Shown one piece after another: positions 38,620 to 48,369 of a stretch of 64,000 nucleotides of DNA; the first letter of the stretch is position 1, and each line of letters begins with the position of its first letter. The stretch comes from Chryseobacterium sp. E1. Its GTDB lineage: Bacteria > Bacteroidota > Bacteroidia > Flavobacteriales > Weeksellaceae. The notes under the pieces are model-generated. The model had not been told where the DNA came from, ran no database searches, and saw nothing but the letters and a program-made list of their open reading frames with translations. Made by a program: the position numbers and the translations under genes. The stretch spans positions 4,030,001 to 4,094,000 of the forward strand of contig CP078104.1 in NCBI GenBank assembly GCA_019203745.1, given 5' to 3'.

Positions 38620-39568
38620 ATGATGGATTTTATTATGAGCGAGGACGGGCTGGAACATGTGTATGCTTGGGCTATTCCTTTGCATGCCACTGTGATTTTA
38701 GCTGAAATGATTTACAGCCACGTTTCAGAAGCCAAGTTGTATAGCGGAAAAGATCTTGCCACCAATGTTTATCTGGCATTGATGAATTTCGGTCTTGACC
38801 TCATCATGAAAGCATTCGCCATGGGGGTGATGTTTTTCTTTTACAGCCACAGGCTTTTTCATGGGATCTCAGCATCTGGTATTTACTGGCTTGTTTCGTG
38901 ATCACAGATTTTGCCTATTACGTTCTCCATTATGTAGACCATAGATCCAGAGCATTCTGGGCAGTTCATATCACGCACCACAGTTCAGAATATTTCAACC
39001 TCACCACAGGATTCAGAAGCCCTGTATTACAGCCGCTTTACAGATATTTATACTTTTCACCGTTAGCATTTTTAGGATTTAATCCATGGCATATCATGGT
39101 GGCTTATGCTATCGGGCAGGTATATGGAACATGGGTGCATACACAGACTGTGAAAAGTATGGGATTCCTGGAACATATTCTGGTAACCCCTTCCCACCAT
39201 CGTGTGCATCACGCATGTAATGTAAAATATCTGGATAAGAACATGGGAATGTGCCTGATCATCTGGGATAAAATTTTCGGAACCTTTCAGAAAGAAGATC
39301 CAAATGTACCGGTAAAATATGGTATTTACCCGAAAATGCCGGACAACAGACCAGATACCGTTCTTTTTATGAATGGAGAAAGATCTGGAAAGACCTGAAA
39401 CAGCCGGGGCTGAAATTCACAGACAGAATCAATTATATTTTCAACTCTCCGGGATGGAGACATGACGGTACCGGAAAAACAGTAAGGCAATACCAGAAGG
39501 AATACTTTGCCAGACAGCAAAAGAAAAAAGAACAACAGCAAACTCAGGAAGGGCAGAAAACTGCTTAA
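38620..39568 (+). CDS. Sterol desaturase / fatty acid hydroxylase family membrane protein
   Basis: This integral membrane di-iron enzyme of the fatty-acid-hydroxylase superfamily is about 316 residues. The eight-His motif set is visible: VLHYVDHRSRAFW, HITHHSSEYFN and SHHRVHHACN. Between are helices such as MKAFAMGVMFFFYSHRLFHG and LAFLGFNPWHIMVAYAIGQV. The protein ends in a Gln/Lys-rich cytosolic tail (YFARQQKKKEQQQTQEG). Frame breaks are near 38855 (after HRLF) and near 39370 (after DTVLF). Bacterial members hydroxylate or desaturate lipids, and the lipid here is unknown. It begins at ATG 38620 or 38623. Confidence 0.88.
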
Positions 39569-39711
39569 TTTCTGTTTTATATCAATAGAAATCTCAGGGA
39601 AAACGGGCTATTTGTCCGTTTTTCTATTTTAGAAAGAAAACCAACGCTCTCACCTTAAAACTCGCCAACTCTCCAACATACCAGCTCAGAATAAAAACTT
39701 ACTTTTGTCTT

Positions 39712-40584
39712 ATGAAAAAACTCCTGATTATTGCTCTTTTCGTTAGTCAACCTGCATTTTCTCAACAAACTGACTTTCTGAAAATAAAAAGTACAGAATC
39801 GGTCATTTGGATAATAGAATCCAGGAAACTTCCGGGTTAAGCATTCTGAAGGGGAAACTCTATACCTTCAATGATAGTGGAAATGATCCGGAATTATTTG
39901 AGATCAGTAAAACATCCGGGGAAATTGTAAATACGTTCAGAGTTAATGCCAAAAATAAAGACTGGGAGGCCCTGGCTAATGACGGAACCCATTTCTATAT
40001 AGGTGATTTCGGAAATAATGACGGAAAAAGGAAAGATCTTGAAATCTATAAAGTTCCTTTTCCGAATGACAGCTTACAGAATAATGAGATCAGAAAGATT
40101 TCATTTCAGTATCCTGAGCAGGAGGTGTTCGGTGATGGTTATTTAAAGACTGATTTTGATGCTGAAGCCATGATTTTTCTCAATGGGAAAATTCATCTTT
40201 TACCAAAGAATGGACAGCAAGATCCACTACCCACTACGTAATTGATCCCGAAAACTATGAAAAACAGGATGCTGTAAAAACAGAGTCATATAAAACCAAC
40301 TTTGTGGTCACCGATGCCGCTTATTTTGAGAAAAAACTGTATCTCATAGGGTATACTAAAAAGACAGAAGTATTTTTAGATATTTTTACAGAAACAGAAC
40401 CGGGAATATTTTTTAAGGAAGTTCCTAAGCATTATTATCTCGGAAGTTCTCTGTCTGTAAGCCAGATCGAAGGAATTACCGCAGATGAAACGGGAATTTA
40501 TATTTCAGGGAAAAATTCAGATCTCCGTTGGGAAGTGTAAAACCTTCGCTTTATTTTATCCCCAAAGATCAACTCAAGGATTAA
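39712..40584 (+). CDS. Secreted hypothetical protein, probable beta-propeller
   Basis: This secreted protein is about 290 residues with signal peptide MKKLLIIALFVSQPAFSQQT. Its body has repeated strand-turn units, for example LSILKGKLYTFNDSGNDPEL, WEALANDGTHFYIGDFGNND and VTDAAYFEKKLYLIGYTKKT. These resemble a small propeller of the strictosidine-synthase or SdiA-regulated type. Frame breaks are near 39790, near 40200 and near 40515, and the C-terminus reads PSLYFIPKDQLKD to 40584. A TACTTTTG box (39700-39707) lies 4 bases before the ATG, so its mRNA may be almost leaderless. The function is unknown. Confidence 0.7.
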
Positions 40585-40657
40585 TTTTCTCTTAAAATTG
40601 AGCGAAAAAAATTATCTTTGTGAGAATTAATAATTATTCACCCAGCATTCGCAGATT

Positions 40658-41635
40658 GTGGCAAATACAGTAGAAGAGATTAAACGACCTATCAACGAGG
40701 AAATGAAACTTTTTGAACAGAAGTTTTATGAATCGATGCAGAGTAAAGTACCTTTATTAGATAAAGTAACCCGTTTTATTGTGACCACCAAAGGAAAGCA
40801 GATGCGTCCTATGTTTGTCTTTCTTTGTGCCAAGCTGGTGGGTGATGTGACGGAGAAAACCTATCGTGGTGCTTCGATGATAGAGCTTATTCATACGGCC
40901 ACACTGGTGCATGATGATGTGGTGGATGAAAGTTTTAAACGCCGTAATTTCTTTTCGATCAATGCTTTGTGGAAGAATAAAATTGCTGTTTTGGTAGGAG
41001 ATTATCTTTTGTCGAAATCGGTATTGCTGTCTACAGATCATAAAGATTATGATTTACTGGGTGTGATTTCAAGAACGATCCGTGAAATGTCTGAAGGAGA
41101 GCTTCTTCAGCTGGAAAAGGCCAGAAAACTGGATATTACGGAAGAGGTGTATTACGAGATTATCCGTCAGAAAACGGCTACCCTGATTGCTGCCTGTTGC
41201 GAAATAGGAGTTCTCTCCAACAGTACAGATGAAGCGCTGGCGAAGAAAATGATGGATTTCGGAACCTATACCGGAATGGCTTTTCAGATTAAAGATGACC
41301 TTTTTGATTATTTAAGTTCAAACGTGATCGGTAAGCCTGTAGGAATTGACATTAAAGAACAGAAAATGACCCTGCCTTTGATTCATACCCTTAAAACAGC
41401 CGGCGAGAAGGACAGAAAATACTACTTTGACACGATAAAACGTTACAATAATAATCCCAAAAGAGTAAAGGAGCTGATTGAATTTGTTAAAAATTCCGGC
41501 GGACTGGAATATGCCATCCAGGTAATGAAAGATTTCCAGCAGAAAGCTAAGGATATTCTTAATGAATTTCCTGAATCTGAAGCGAGAAAATCTTTACATA
41601 TTATGCTGGATTATGTAATTGAGCGAAAATTTTAA
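40658..41635 (+). CDS. Polyprenyl diphosphate synthase (octaprenyl/menaquinone side-chain type)
   Basis: This intact 325-residue trans-isoprenyl diphosphate synthase extends an allylic chain with isopentenyl diphosphate, probably for the menaquinone side chain. It has the first aspartate motif LVHDDVVDESFKRR, the second QIKDDLFDYLSS, and the lead-in KGKQMRPMFVFLCAKL. The start codon is GTG at 40658 (ANTVEEIKRPINEEMK follows). A TATCTTTG minus-7 box at 40613-40620 supports it. No partner subunit is seen nearby. The product length cannot be told from this reading. Confidence 0.9.
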   Translation: MANTVEEIKRPINEEMKLFEQKFYESMQSKVPLLDKVTRFIVTTKGKQMRPMFVFLCAKLVGDVTEKTYRGASMIELIHTATLVHDDVVDESFKRRNFFSINALWKNKIAVLVGDYLLSKSVLLSTDHKDYDLLGVISRTIREMSEGELLQLEKARKLDITEEVYYEIIRQKTATLIAACCEIGVLSNSTDEALAKKMMDFGTYTGMAFQIKDDLFDYLSSNVIGKPVGIDIKEQKMTLPLIHTLKTAGEKDRKYYFDTIKRYNNNPKRVKELIEFVKNSGGLEYAIQVMKDFQQKAKDILNEFPESEARKSLHIMLDYVIERKF

Positions 41636-41636
41636 G

Positions 41637-41930
41637 TTAAATTATTTTCAGGGTTACAATAATAACGGCCAGAACTATACAAAATAAAGCGATTAAAAAT
41701 AAATAATCCGCAATACTCTCAAACGTATATTCCCGCTTTTTATTTTTCGTTCTGATGGCCAGAAATGAAAAGAAACAGCTACAGGCAAAAAGCATGCAGG
41801 CAAGACCCGCAAATTCGTCCAAATACGTGTTGTGACTGATTTTAGCGATTTTCAGTGATGTAATGATGATCAGTGAAAAGCCTAAAAGATTGCTCGATGC
41901 GTTCAGGATATGAGGTGACTTTTTTTCCAT
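41637..41930 (-). CDS. Small three-helix membrane protein of unknown function
   Basis: This intact 97-residue protein starts at ATG 41930 (MEKKSPHILNASSNLLGFSL), preferred over a longer frame in AT-rich DNA. Helices are SSNLLGFSLIIITSLKIA, FAGLACMLFACSCFFSFLAI and ADYLFLIALFCIVLAVIIVT, with a basic loop RTKNKKREYTF between the last two. It is convergent with the polyprenyl synthase gene, whose stop lies one base from its own. I do not recognise its family. Confidence 0.7.
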   Translation of the reverse strand: MEKKSPHILNASSNLLGFSLIIITSLKIAKISHNTYLDEFAGLACMLFACSCFFSFLAIRTKNKKREYTFESIADYLFLIALFCIVLAVIIVTLKII

Positions 41931-42063
41931 CTTTACAATTTTTTTCAAAATAAAGCACAATTTTTTTATTATCAAATTTTTAAAAAGATTATTAAAAATT
42001 AAAATTAATTTAAAAATTGTATATTAGCAAAATACTTGAAGATTAAAAACTTTTTACTTAGCT

Positions 42064-44494
42064 ATGCAAACAACCTATATTGAAACACAGCAAATATCCT
42101 TTCAAGATTTTAAAAATCAAATACTTGAAGACTACAGGTTAGGAAGGATCTCTCGTGAAATGTCTTATCTCGGAAGAAGAGAAGTACTCACCGGAAAAGC
42201 TAAATTCGGAATTTTTGGGGATGGTAAAGAGCTTCCTCAGTTGGCTATGGCGAAGGTTTTCAGAAATGGGGACTTCCGTTCAGGATATTACAGGGACCAG
42301 ACTTTTGCATTAGCAATAGATGCTTTGACCGTAGAAAGTTTCTTTGCACAGATGTATGCAGATACAAGCGTGGAAAGAGAGCCTGCATCAGCAGGAAGAC
42401 AGATGAACGGGCATTTTGCAACAAGAAGTTTAAATGAAGACGGAAGCTGGAAAGATCTTACAGCTCAGAAAAATATATCTTCGGATATTTCTCCTACAGC
42501 AGGACAAATGCCAAGATTATTGGGATTGGCTCAGGCTTCTACAATTTATAAAAGTGTAAAATTTGACGGTTCTGAAAAATTCTCTAAAGACGGTAATGAA
42601 ATTGCCTTCGGAACCATTGGTGATGCTTCTACAGCAGAAGGTCATTTCTGGGAAACTCTGAACGCTGCATGTGCACTTCAGGTTCCTATGATCGTTTCAA
42701 TCTGGGATGACGGATACGGAATTTCTGTTCCTACAAAGAACCAGAGAGCTAAAGCTGATATCAGTGAAATGCTGAGCGGTTTCAGAGAAAAGAAGGAGAA
42801 AATCAGGGATGTGAAATCATCCAGGTGAAAGCATGGGATTATCCTGCATTATTGGATGCTTATGCTAAGGCAGAGCATTTTGCAAGAACAGAAAGTGTAC
42901 CGGTGGTAGTGCATGTGATTGATGTTACTCAGCCTCAGGGACACTCTACATCCGGATCCCACGAAAGATATAAAAATGAAGAACGTCTTGCATGGGAAGC
43001 AGAATATGACGGATTGGCCAAATTCAAAGAATGGATCTTAAATTATTCTATTGAAATCGACGGAAAAGAAGAGGTCATTGCTACTGCTGAAGAACTTGAA
43101 GCAATAGATGAAGAAGCTAAAAAGATAGCTAAAGCAGGACAGAAAGCGGCATGGGATCATTATCAAACTGCAATTAAAGAATTAATTCAGTCTGTTTTAC
43201 CTTTAGTAGAAAACCTTAAAGGTCAGAATGCTGAAGTAGAAACTGCTCTTACTCATTTCAATAAATTAGTTTCAAAAGCTAAGAAAGATGTATTCCATTT
43301 AGCAAGAAAAACATTATTGGCTACAAGAGGAACCAACTCTGCGGAAAGAAGCCAATTGATGCAGAAGTACAATGAAGTAGCTGAAATTGAAAAAGACAAT
43401 TATTCTTCCCACTTATATTCTGAGTCTGAATGGAAGGCTGAAAACATCAAGGAAATCAAGCCTGTTTACTCAGACAGTTCAGAAGATGTTGACGGTAGAG
43501 TAGTGATCAGAAATAACTTTGATAAAATTTTCGAAAAATATCCTGAAACTTTGATCTTGGGGAAGATACCGGAAATATCGGTGACGTGAACCAAGGGTTG
43601 GAAGGAATGCAGGAAAAATATGGCGCATTGCGTATTGCTGATACAGGAATTCGTGAAGCTACCATTCTTGGACAGGGAATTGGTATGGCCATGAGAGGTC
43701 TGAAGCCTATCGCTGAAATCCAGTATCTGGACTATGTTCTTTACTGTCTGCAGGGAATGAGTGATGATCTGGCAACGGTACATTACAGAACAAAAGGAGG
43801 CCAGAAAGCTCCTTTGATCATCAGAACAAGAGGGCACAGGTTAGAAGGAATCTGGCACTCAGGTTCTCCGATGGCGGGAATCCTTAATCTTTCAAAAGGT
43901 ATTTTGGTGCTGGTTCCTAGAAACTTAACAAAAGCTGCCGGATTCTATAATACAATGCTTCAGGCGGACGAACCTGCGATCATCGTAGAATGTCTGAACG
44001 GATACAGATTGAAAGAGAAACAACCTGATAACTTAGGTGAATTTACTGTTCCTGTAGGGAAAATTGAAGTGACAAAAGAAGGAAAAGATGTTACATTGGT
44101 AACGTACGGATCTACCTGGAGAATTGTAACAGAAGCAGCCAACGAGTTGGAAAAACTTGGAATTTCGGCAGAAGTGATCGACATCCAGTCCTTAATTCCT
44201 TTCGATTTATCTCACGAAATTGCCGAAAGTGTGAAGAAGACCAACAGACTAGTTGTGATTGACGAAGACGTGGAAGGTGGAACTACAGGATTCATCTTAC
44301 AGCAGATCCTTGAAAAGCAGAAAGCATTCAGATACCTGGATTCAGATCCATTGACGATTGCTGCAAACGATCACAGACCAGCCTATGCAAGTGATGGTGA
44401 CTATTTCAGTAAGCCGTCTGCAGATGATATGGTAGAAAAGATCTACGCTATGTTTAATGAAACAAATCCTCAGAAATATCCTGCGATATTCTAA
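42064..44494 (+). CDS. Fused alpha/beta ketoacid dehydrogenase E1 (branched-chain type)
   Basis: This thiamine-diphosphate enzyme is the E1 of a 2-oxoacid dehydrogenase complex, with alpha and beta subunits in one chain of about 810 residues. The alpha part has SGYYRDQTFALAIDALTVES and the ThDP/Mg motif region FGTIGDASTAEGHFWETLNA. The linker (residues ~310-480) is helical. The beta part has GIREATILGQGIGMAMRGLK, EIQYLDYVLYCLQGMSDDLA and VTYGSTWRIVTEAANELEKL. Frame breaks are near 42805 (after FREKK) and near 43565. Such fusions are common in flavobacteria and act on branched-chain oxoacids. The E2 and E3 genes are not in this window. A TATATTAG box lies at 42020-42027. Confidence 0.93.
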
Positions 44495-44514
44495 TTGGAT
44501 TTTAGATAAATTTT

Positions 44515-44548
44515 AAAACCGCTTTCTTTTAGGAAGCGGTTTTGTTTT
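44515..44548 (+). terminator. Intrinsic terminator after the E1 gene
   Basis: AAAACCGCTTTC and GGAAGCGGTTTT form a 12-bp stem with one mismatch and a short loop, followed by GTTTT, about 20 bases after the E1 stop. Confidence 0.85.
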
Positions 44549-44610
44549 AACCATTAAACCATTGAAATTCGTACATTTGAAAAACAGTCATTTGTATACT
44601 GAAAACTACC

Positions 44611-45347
44611 ATGAAAATTACCCGCCTCGTTATCCTTTTCAATTATAAAAAGATCCTTCTTGGAGCTGTTATTTCACTGTTTCTTTTTATACTGTCATTT
44701 CAGATAGGCTCAGAAATACTGATTATTCTGATGAGAGGTTTGGGAACCCTTATTATCATCAATATCATTGCTTCACTTACAGCATCTTATATTCTCTATG
44801 ACAATTCTGATTTATATGAACTGAATGATTTAAACGGGATAATCAATTGGAGCATAACAGAAAATGCAGTTCTCATCCACGCCAGTTTTGATCCGTTATC
44901 CCAAAGACTGGAGGAGAAATACCTGATTTGAACCTGACGGTTTGTGATATTTACGGAAACAGACACGAGCACGAAAGCGGGATTGAGGTTTCTAAAAAAT
45001 GTTCCCTCCCAATCCGAAGGAAATAAGGATTTCACCGGATCAATTGCCTTTTGAAAATGAATCTCAGGACGTTATTCTTGCAGTGACAGCTCTTCACGAA
45101 ATTTTAGATCATGAGAAAAGGATTCTATTCTTTAAAGAAGCCAAAAGAATACTGAAAAAGGAGGTATAATTATTATTTCAGAACAGTTCAGAGATACTAC
45201 CAATTTTATTTTCTTCAATATCGGAGCCTTTCATTTTTAAGCCGTAAACAGTGGATGGATTCTATTTCACCATCCGGACTGAAAATAATTAAGAATAAAA
45301 AGATTACTCCTTTTGCGGATATGTTGGTTATAGCAAAAGATTATTAA
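44611..45347 (+). CDS. Membrane-anchored class I SAM-dependent methyltransferase
   Basis: This methyltransferase is about 245 residues. Two N-terminal helices, ILLGAVISLFLFILSFQIGS and LGTLIIINIIASLTASYIL, anchor it. The Rossmann part has NAVLIHASFDPLSQRLEEKY (motif I region), DLNLTVCDIYGN, LPFENESQDVILAVTALHEI (motif IV region) and RILFFKEAKRILKK. It ends KKITPFADMLVIAKDY. Frame breaks are near 44925, near 44995, near 45165 and near 45235. Its substrate is unknown. It lies between the E1 terminator and the HxlR gene, which points the other way. Confidence 0.8.
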
Positions 45348-45395
45348 TAATCCTATGAATGATATCGAAAAGGAATTTAATAAGACCAGAATAAT

Positions 45396-45779
45396 TTACA
45401 TTTCAGTTACCTTTTTCTTTTCCTTAATCAATTCAATACATTCTTCCGAATAGGTTCCCTTCACCTGATATTTCGCTTCCCATTCTTCAAGCAGATATAG
45501 GATAGGAAGTAATGCCAATCCTTTTTCGGTAAGAGAATATTCCACTCTCGGAGGAAGTTCTTTAAATTCTTCACGGATCACCAGTCCATCAGTTTCCATC
45601 TCCCTTAGCTGATCGGTCAGTACCTTTCTTGAAATGACATTAATACGTACGGCAAGCTCTCCGAAACGCAGCTTACGGTCTTTGATGACCAGAACAATAA
45701 TGGGCTTCCATTTGCTTCCCAATGCGGCCATAGCTTTGCCCAGAGGACAGCTGTATTGCATCAATTCGTTCTTTTTCAT
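45396..45779 (-). CDS. HxlR-family (winged-helix) redox-type regulator
   Basis: This intact 127-residue winged-helix regulator is of the HxlR/DUF24 family. The N-terminal Cys in MQYSCPLGKAMAALGSKWKP matches the redox-sensing Cys of relatives such as YodB and HypR. The recognition region is LRFGELAVRINVISRKVLTD and the wing is PPRVEYSLTEKGLAL. It is divergent from the Old Yellow Enzyme gene, and the 123 bases between carry several GTTAC sites, so it probably represses both genes until electrophiles modify the Cys. Confidence 0.9.
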   Translation of the reverse strand: MKKNELMQYSCPLGKAMAALGSKWKPIIVLVIKDRKLRFGELAVRINVISRKVLTDQLREMETDGLVIREEFKELPPRVEYSLTEKGLALLPILYLLEEWEAKYQVKGTYSEECIELIKEKKKVTEM

Positions 45780-45783
45780 AGAA

Positions 45784-45880
45784 GTTACTTTAATGTTACT
45801 AATGTAAGTTACTGCGAAGTTACCACTATTTTTTTAATAAAAGATACAAAAACAAACTATTATTAGTTACTTTGTGTAAC
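45784..45880. promoter_or_regulatory. GTTAC operator array between hxlR and the OYE gene
   Basis: GTTAC occurs at 45784, 45795, 45808 and 45819 in the same direction, so steps are 11, 13 and 11 bases, close to one helical turn. A GTTAC-N5-GTAAC palindrome lies at 45866-45880, about 22 bases before the OYE start. The first array lies just upstream of the hxlR start codon. Confidence 0.65.
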
Positions 45881-45902
45881 AATTGTAAAATGTAATTTTA
45901 AT

Positions 45903-46963
45903 ATGAGCACATCATCGTTATTTAAACCATTCCAATATAAAAATTTACAGCTGAAAAACAGGATCGTAATGGCTCCCATGACCAGAGCACAATCTGACAA
46001 TGGAGTTCCTACCCAGGAAATAGCAGATTACTACGGAAGAAGGGCAGCTTCAGAAGTAGGATTGATCCTTTCAGAAGGAACTGTCATCAACAGACCCGGT
46101 TCTAAAAACCTGCAGAATATTCCGGACTTCTACGGAACAGAAGCTTTAAACGGCTGGAAAAACGTAATTGATACTGTACATAAAAACGGTGGGAAAATGG
46201 GGCCTCAGATCTGGCACGTGGGAGATACCAGAATGTCCGAAGAATATCCGTTGGTAGCCATGGAAAAAGCTTCTACAATGACTATTGAAGATATTCAGGA
46301 TACGATTGCCCAGTTTGCAGCTTCAGCAAAATCTGCCAGGGACCTTGGTTTTGACTGTCTTGAAATTCACGGCGCTCACGGGTACCTCATCGACCAGTTT
46401 TTCTGGGAAGTAACCAATACCAGAACCGATGAATACGGTGGTAAAACGTTGAAAGAAAGAAGCCGGTTTGCTGTTGAAGTAGTCAAAGCAATCAGAGCAG
46501 CGGTAGGAGAGGACTTTACCATTATCCTTCGCCTTTCACAATGGAAGCAGCAGGATTATAAAACCAAGCTGGCATTCACTCCAAATGAAATGGAAGATTG
46601 GTTATTACCGTTAAAAGAAGCCGGAGTGGATATTTTCCACTGTTCACAACGCCGTTTCTGGGAACCGGAATTTGAAGGTTCTGATCTGAATTTCGCAGGA
46701 TGGGCAAAAAAATAACCGGGCAACCGACTATTACTGTAGGATCAGTTGGTTTGAACGGAGATTTCCTTAATGCTTTTGCAGGGCAGGGAACTGAGAAAAC
46801 CGATCTCACAGAGCTGATCAGAAGACTGGATAACGAAGAATTTGATCTTGTTGCCGTGGGGCGTGCTATCTTACAGGATCACCAATGGGTACAGAAGATC
46901 AAAGATGGAAACACGGAAGCTCTTCTTGACTTTTCAGCAGAAAGTATGGGCGTATTATTTTAA
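45903..46963 (+). CDS. Old Yellow Enzyme family alkene reductase (NemA-like)
   Basis: This FMN-dependent NAD(P)H ene-reductase is about 353 residues. It begins SSLFKPFQYKNLQLKNRIVM, then APMTRAQSD. Further motifs are MGPQIWHVGDTR, the substrate-site region CLEIHGAHGYLIDQFFWEVT (unlike the usual HxxN, it reads HGAH) and NTRTDEYGG. C-terminal flavin-site stretches ITVGSVGLNGDFLNAF and FDLVAVGRAILQDHQWVQKI follow. A frame break in the A7 run near 46705 makes the C-terminus look like a separate gene. OYE enzymes reduce quinones and activated alkenes, fitting control by the divergent HxlR. Confidence 0.92.
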
Positions 46964-47114
46964 TGAGAGTAGTGGATAATTAATGAGCTTTACAGATCGT
47001 TTTTTTTTAACAGCATATTTTACTCACTTGTGAAGCAAAATTAACCATTCACTATTCACATTAATCATCATAATTCACTTTATTTTATATTTAATTTTCA
47101 CCTATTTATTAAAG
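46964..47114. other. AT-rich intergenic stretch after the OYE gene
   Basis: No gene, RNA or strong repeat was found. Short words such as TTAACCATTCACTATTCACA resemble the degenerate repeat class but are too few to call. Confidence 0.4.
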
Positions 47115-47148
47115 AATCGGCTTTCAGAATTTTCTGGAAGCCGATTTT
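47115..47148 (+). terminator. Intrinsic terminator, OYE side
   Basis: AATCGGCTTTCAGAA and TTCTGGAAGCCGATT form a long stem with one mismatch, followed by TTT. It lies 150 bases downstream of the OYE stop. Its distal end touches the stop of the relic peptide on the opposite strand. Confidence 0.75.
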
Positions 47149-47278
47149 ATAAGTTTATGGATATTTGTCTGTATCCGGGAGGCATCCCATTACTGCCAGG
47201 AATATAGCATGATGTACTTCCTTCATGCCACTCTGGAGCATTTCCTCTGATGATTTTCTTTAATGTAAGGTTTTCCTT
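47147..47278 (-). pseudogene. Decayed bacteriocin-like (Gly-leader) peptide relic
   Basis: On the minus strand an open frame without a start codon reads KENLTLKKIIRGNAPEWHEG then STSCYIPGSNGMPPGYRQIS before a TAA. The pattern LKKI...GNAPE...SCYIPGSNGMPPGYR resembles the short bacteriocin-like peptides with a glycine leader that are frequent in Chryseobacterium. The Cys expected after NAPE and GYR are Trp and Gln here, the region around the double glycine is shortened, and no ATG precedes it. It is most likely a dead copy. The identification is from memory of the family pattern and is uncertain. Confidence 0.35.
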
Positions 47279-47364
47279 AAAATAAATATAAATACAGATA
47301 TGGTGTTCTATTTTTTCTTTTCTTTGTCAGGTAATGTATCATAAAACGGAAATTTAAAAACAAG

Positions 47365-47840
47365 ATGTTATTCAGATATTTACTATGCACAATACCATTC
47401 CTTTTTCTTGCCTGTAAACAGGAGATAAAGAAATCAGAACTCAAAATTGCGGATAAAAATATTCCAAAACAGAAAAAGCAACGTCTGATTCGCTCAACCA
47501 AGAAGCCGAAAAACCGAAAAATATTCCCTTCAATCTCAATGCCGAATGGGAGGGAGAATACAGTTATTGTGTACCGGATGAAAGAACTGACGAATATGAA
47601 TCAGTGACTTGCTTTGAAATTTCCATATCTAAAAATGAAGTTACAGTTGAGGGAAACACGTCTTTCTGCACCGGAACTTATAATATGACAGGAGACAAAG
47701 ATGAAATTGAACTAAAATATGCCGGAAATGATTGTGAAGATCACTTCTTCAAACTGAAGAAAAATGGAAAAAAAGTAATGCTGTATGATTTCATGAATCC
47801 TGATCAGGCAAGAGATATACAGAAAAATAAAACGAAATGA
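47365..47840 (+). CDS. Small lipoprotein of unknown function
   Basis: This lipoprotein is about 158 residues with lipobox LFLAC (MLFRYLLCTIPFLFLACKQE). A charged linker follows. The folded part has AEWEGEYSYCVPDERTDEYE, FEISISKNEVTVEGNTSFCT and MTGDKDEIELKYAGNDCEDH. Its three cysteines may form a disulfide. Frame breaks are near 47465 and near 47600. It is followed after 20 bases by another small lipoprotein gene, and the pair probably forms an operon ended by the strong terminator at 48286. Function unknown. Confidence 0.7.
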
Positions 47841-47860
47841 TGATGTTTAAAACTAAAACG

Positions 47861-48267
47861 ATGAAGTACATTAGCGCCTTATCTTTTTATTATTAATGGG
47901 TATGCTTTCCTGTACAAAAACAGAACAAAAATTAGAACAAAAAATAAAGGCAGATACTGTCATTACCAAATCAACGGTACTATTGTTAGGTCCTGATGAA
48001 CAAGATATAGAGGAGATTAAAAAGAAACAAGGTGAAGATGAATTCTACACCATAGTCGATGATGCTAATTATTATTCTGCAGAAATATTTGAAGCCATCC
48101 CTACATCTATTTTTACGGGTTATAATACTATCGATTTTCCAAAAGAAAACTATGTCTTTGATAAAAAGAAGTCTGAGAATAAATGGCTGGTTATTGATTA
48201 TAAAGAAGGTTCCCAGCCTAAGATATACTCTTTAGTAGATTATTACGAGCATATCACTCAAAAATAA
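47861..48267 (+). CDS. Second small lipoprotein of unknown function
   Basis: This lipoprotein is about 135 residues. The start at 47861 gives MKYISALLFLLL after repair of the T-run near 47885, then lipobox GMLSC and a Lys/Glu-rich linker TKTEQKLEQKIKAD. The body includes EIKKKQGEDEFYTIVDDANY, IFTGYNTIDFPKENYVFDKK and WLVIDYKEGSQPKIYSLVDY. It shares the layout of the gene before it but no obvious sequence similarity. No domain recognised. Confidence 0.7.
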
Positions 48268-48285
48268 TCTTCAGATTCATAAAAG

Positions 48286-48320
48286 AACGAGCGCCCGGAA
48301 TTTCCGGGCGCTCGTTGTTT
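48286..48320. terminator. Strong bidirectional terminator hairpin
   Basis: AACGAGCGCCCGGAA and TTCCGGGCGCTCGTT form a near-perfect GC-rich stem, followed by GTTT. It lies between the converging lipoprotein pair and the C1 peptidase gene and could serve both. Confidence 0.85.
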
Positions 48321-48369
48321 AACAGATTTAAATATCTAAAACTGCCATTGAAAAGGCAGAAGTGATTTC

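Noticed and set aside
42064..44494. Three separate genes for E1 alpha, a linker protein and E1 beta
   Set aside because: The frames overlap by a few bases at typical indel points and together match the known fused E1, so one gene is likelier.
46700..46963. Separate small gene after the Old Yellow Enzyme
   Set aside because: Its sequence is the conserved C-terminus of the same enzyme, displaced by an A-run indel.
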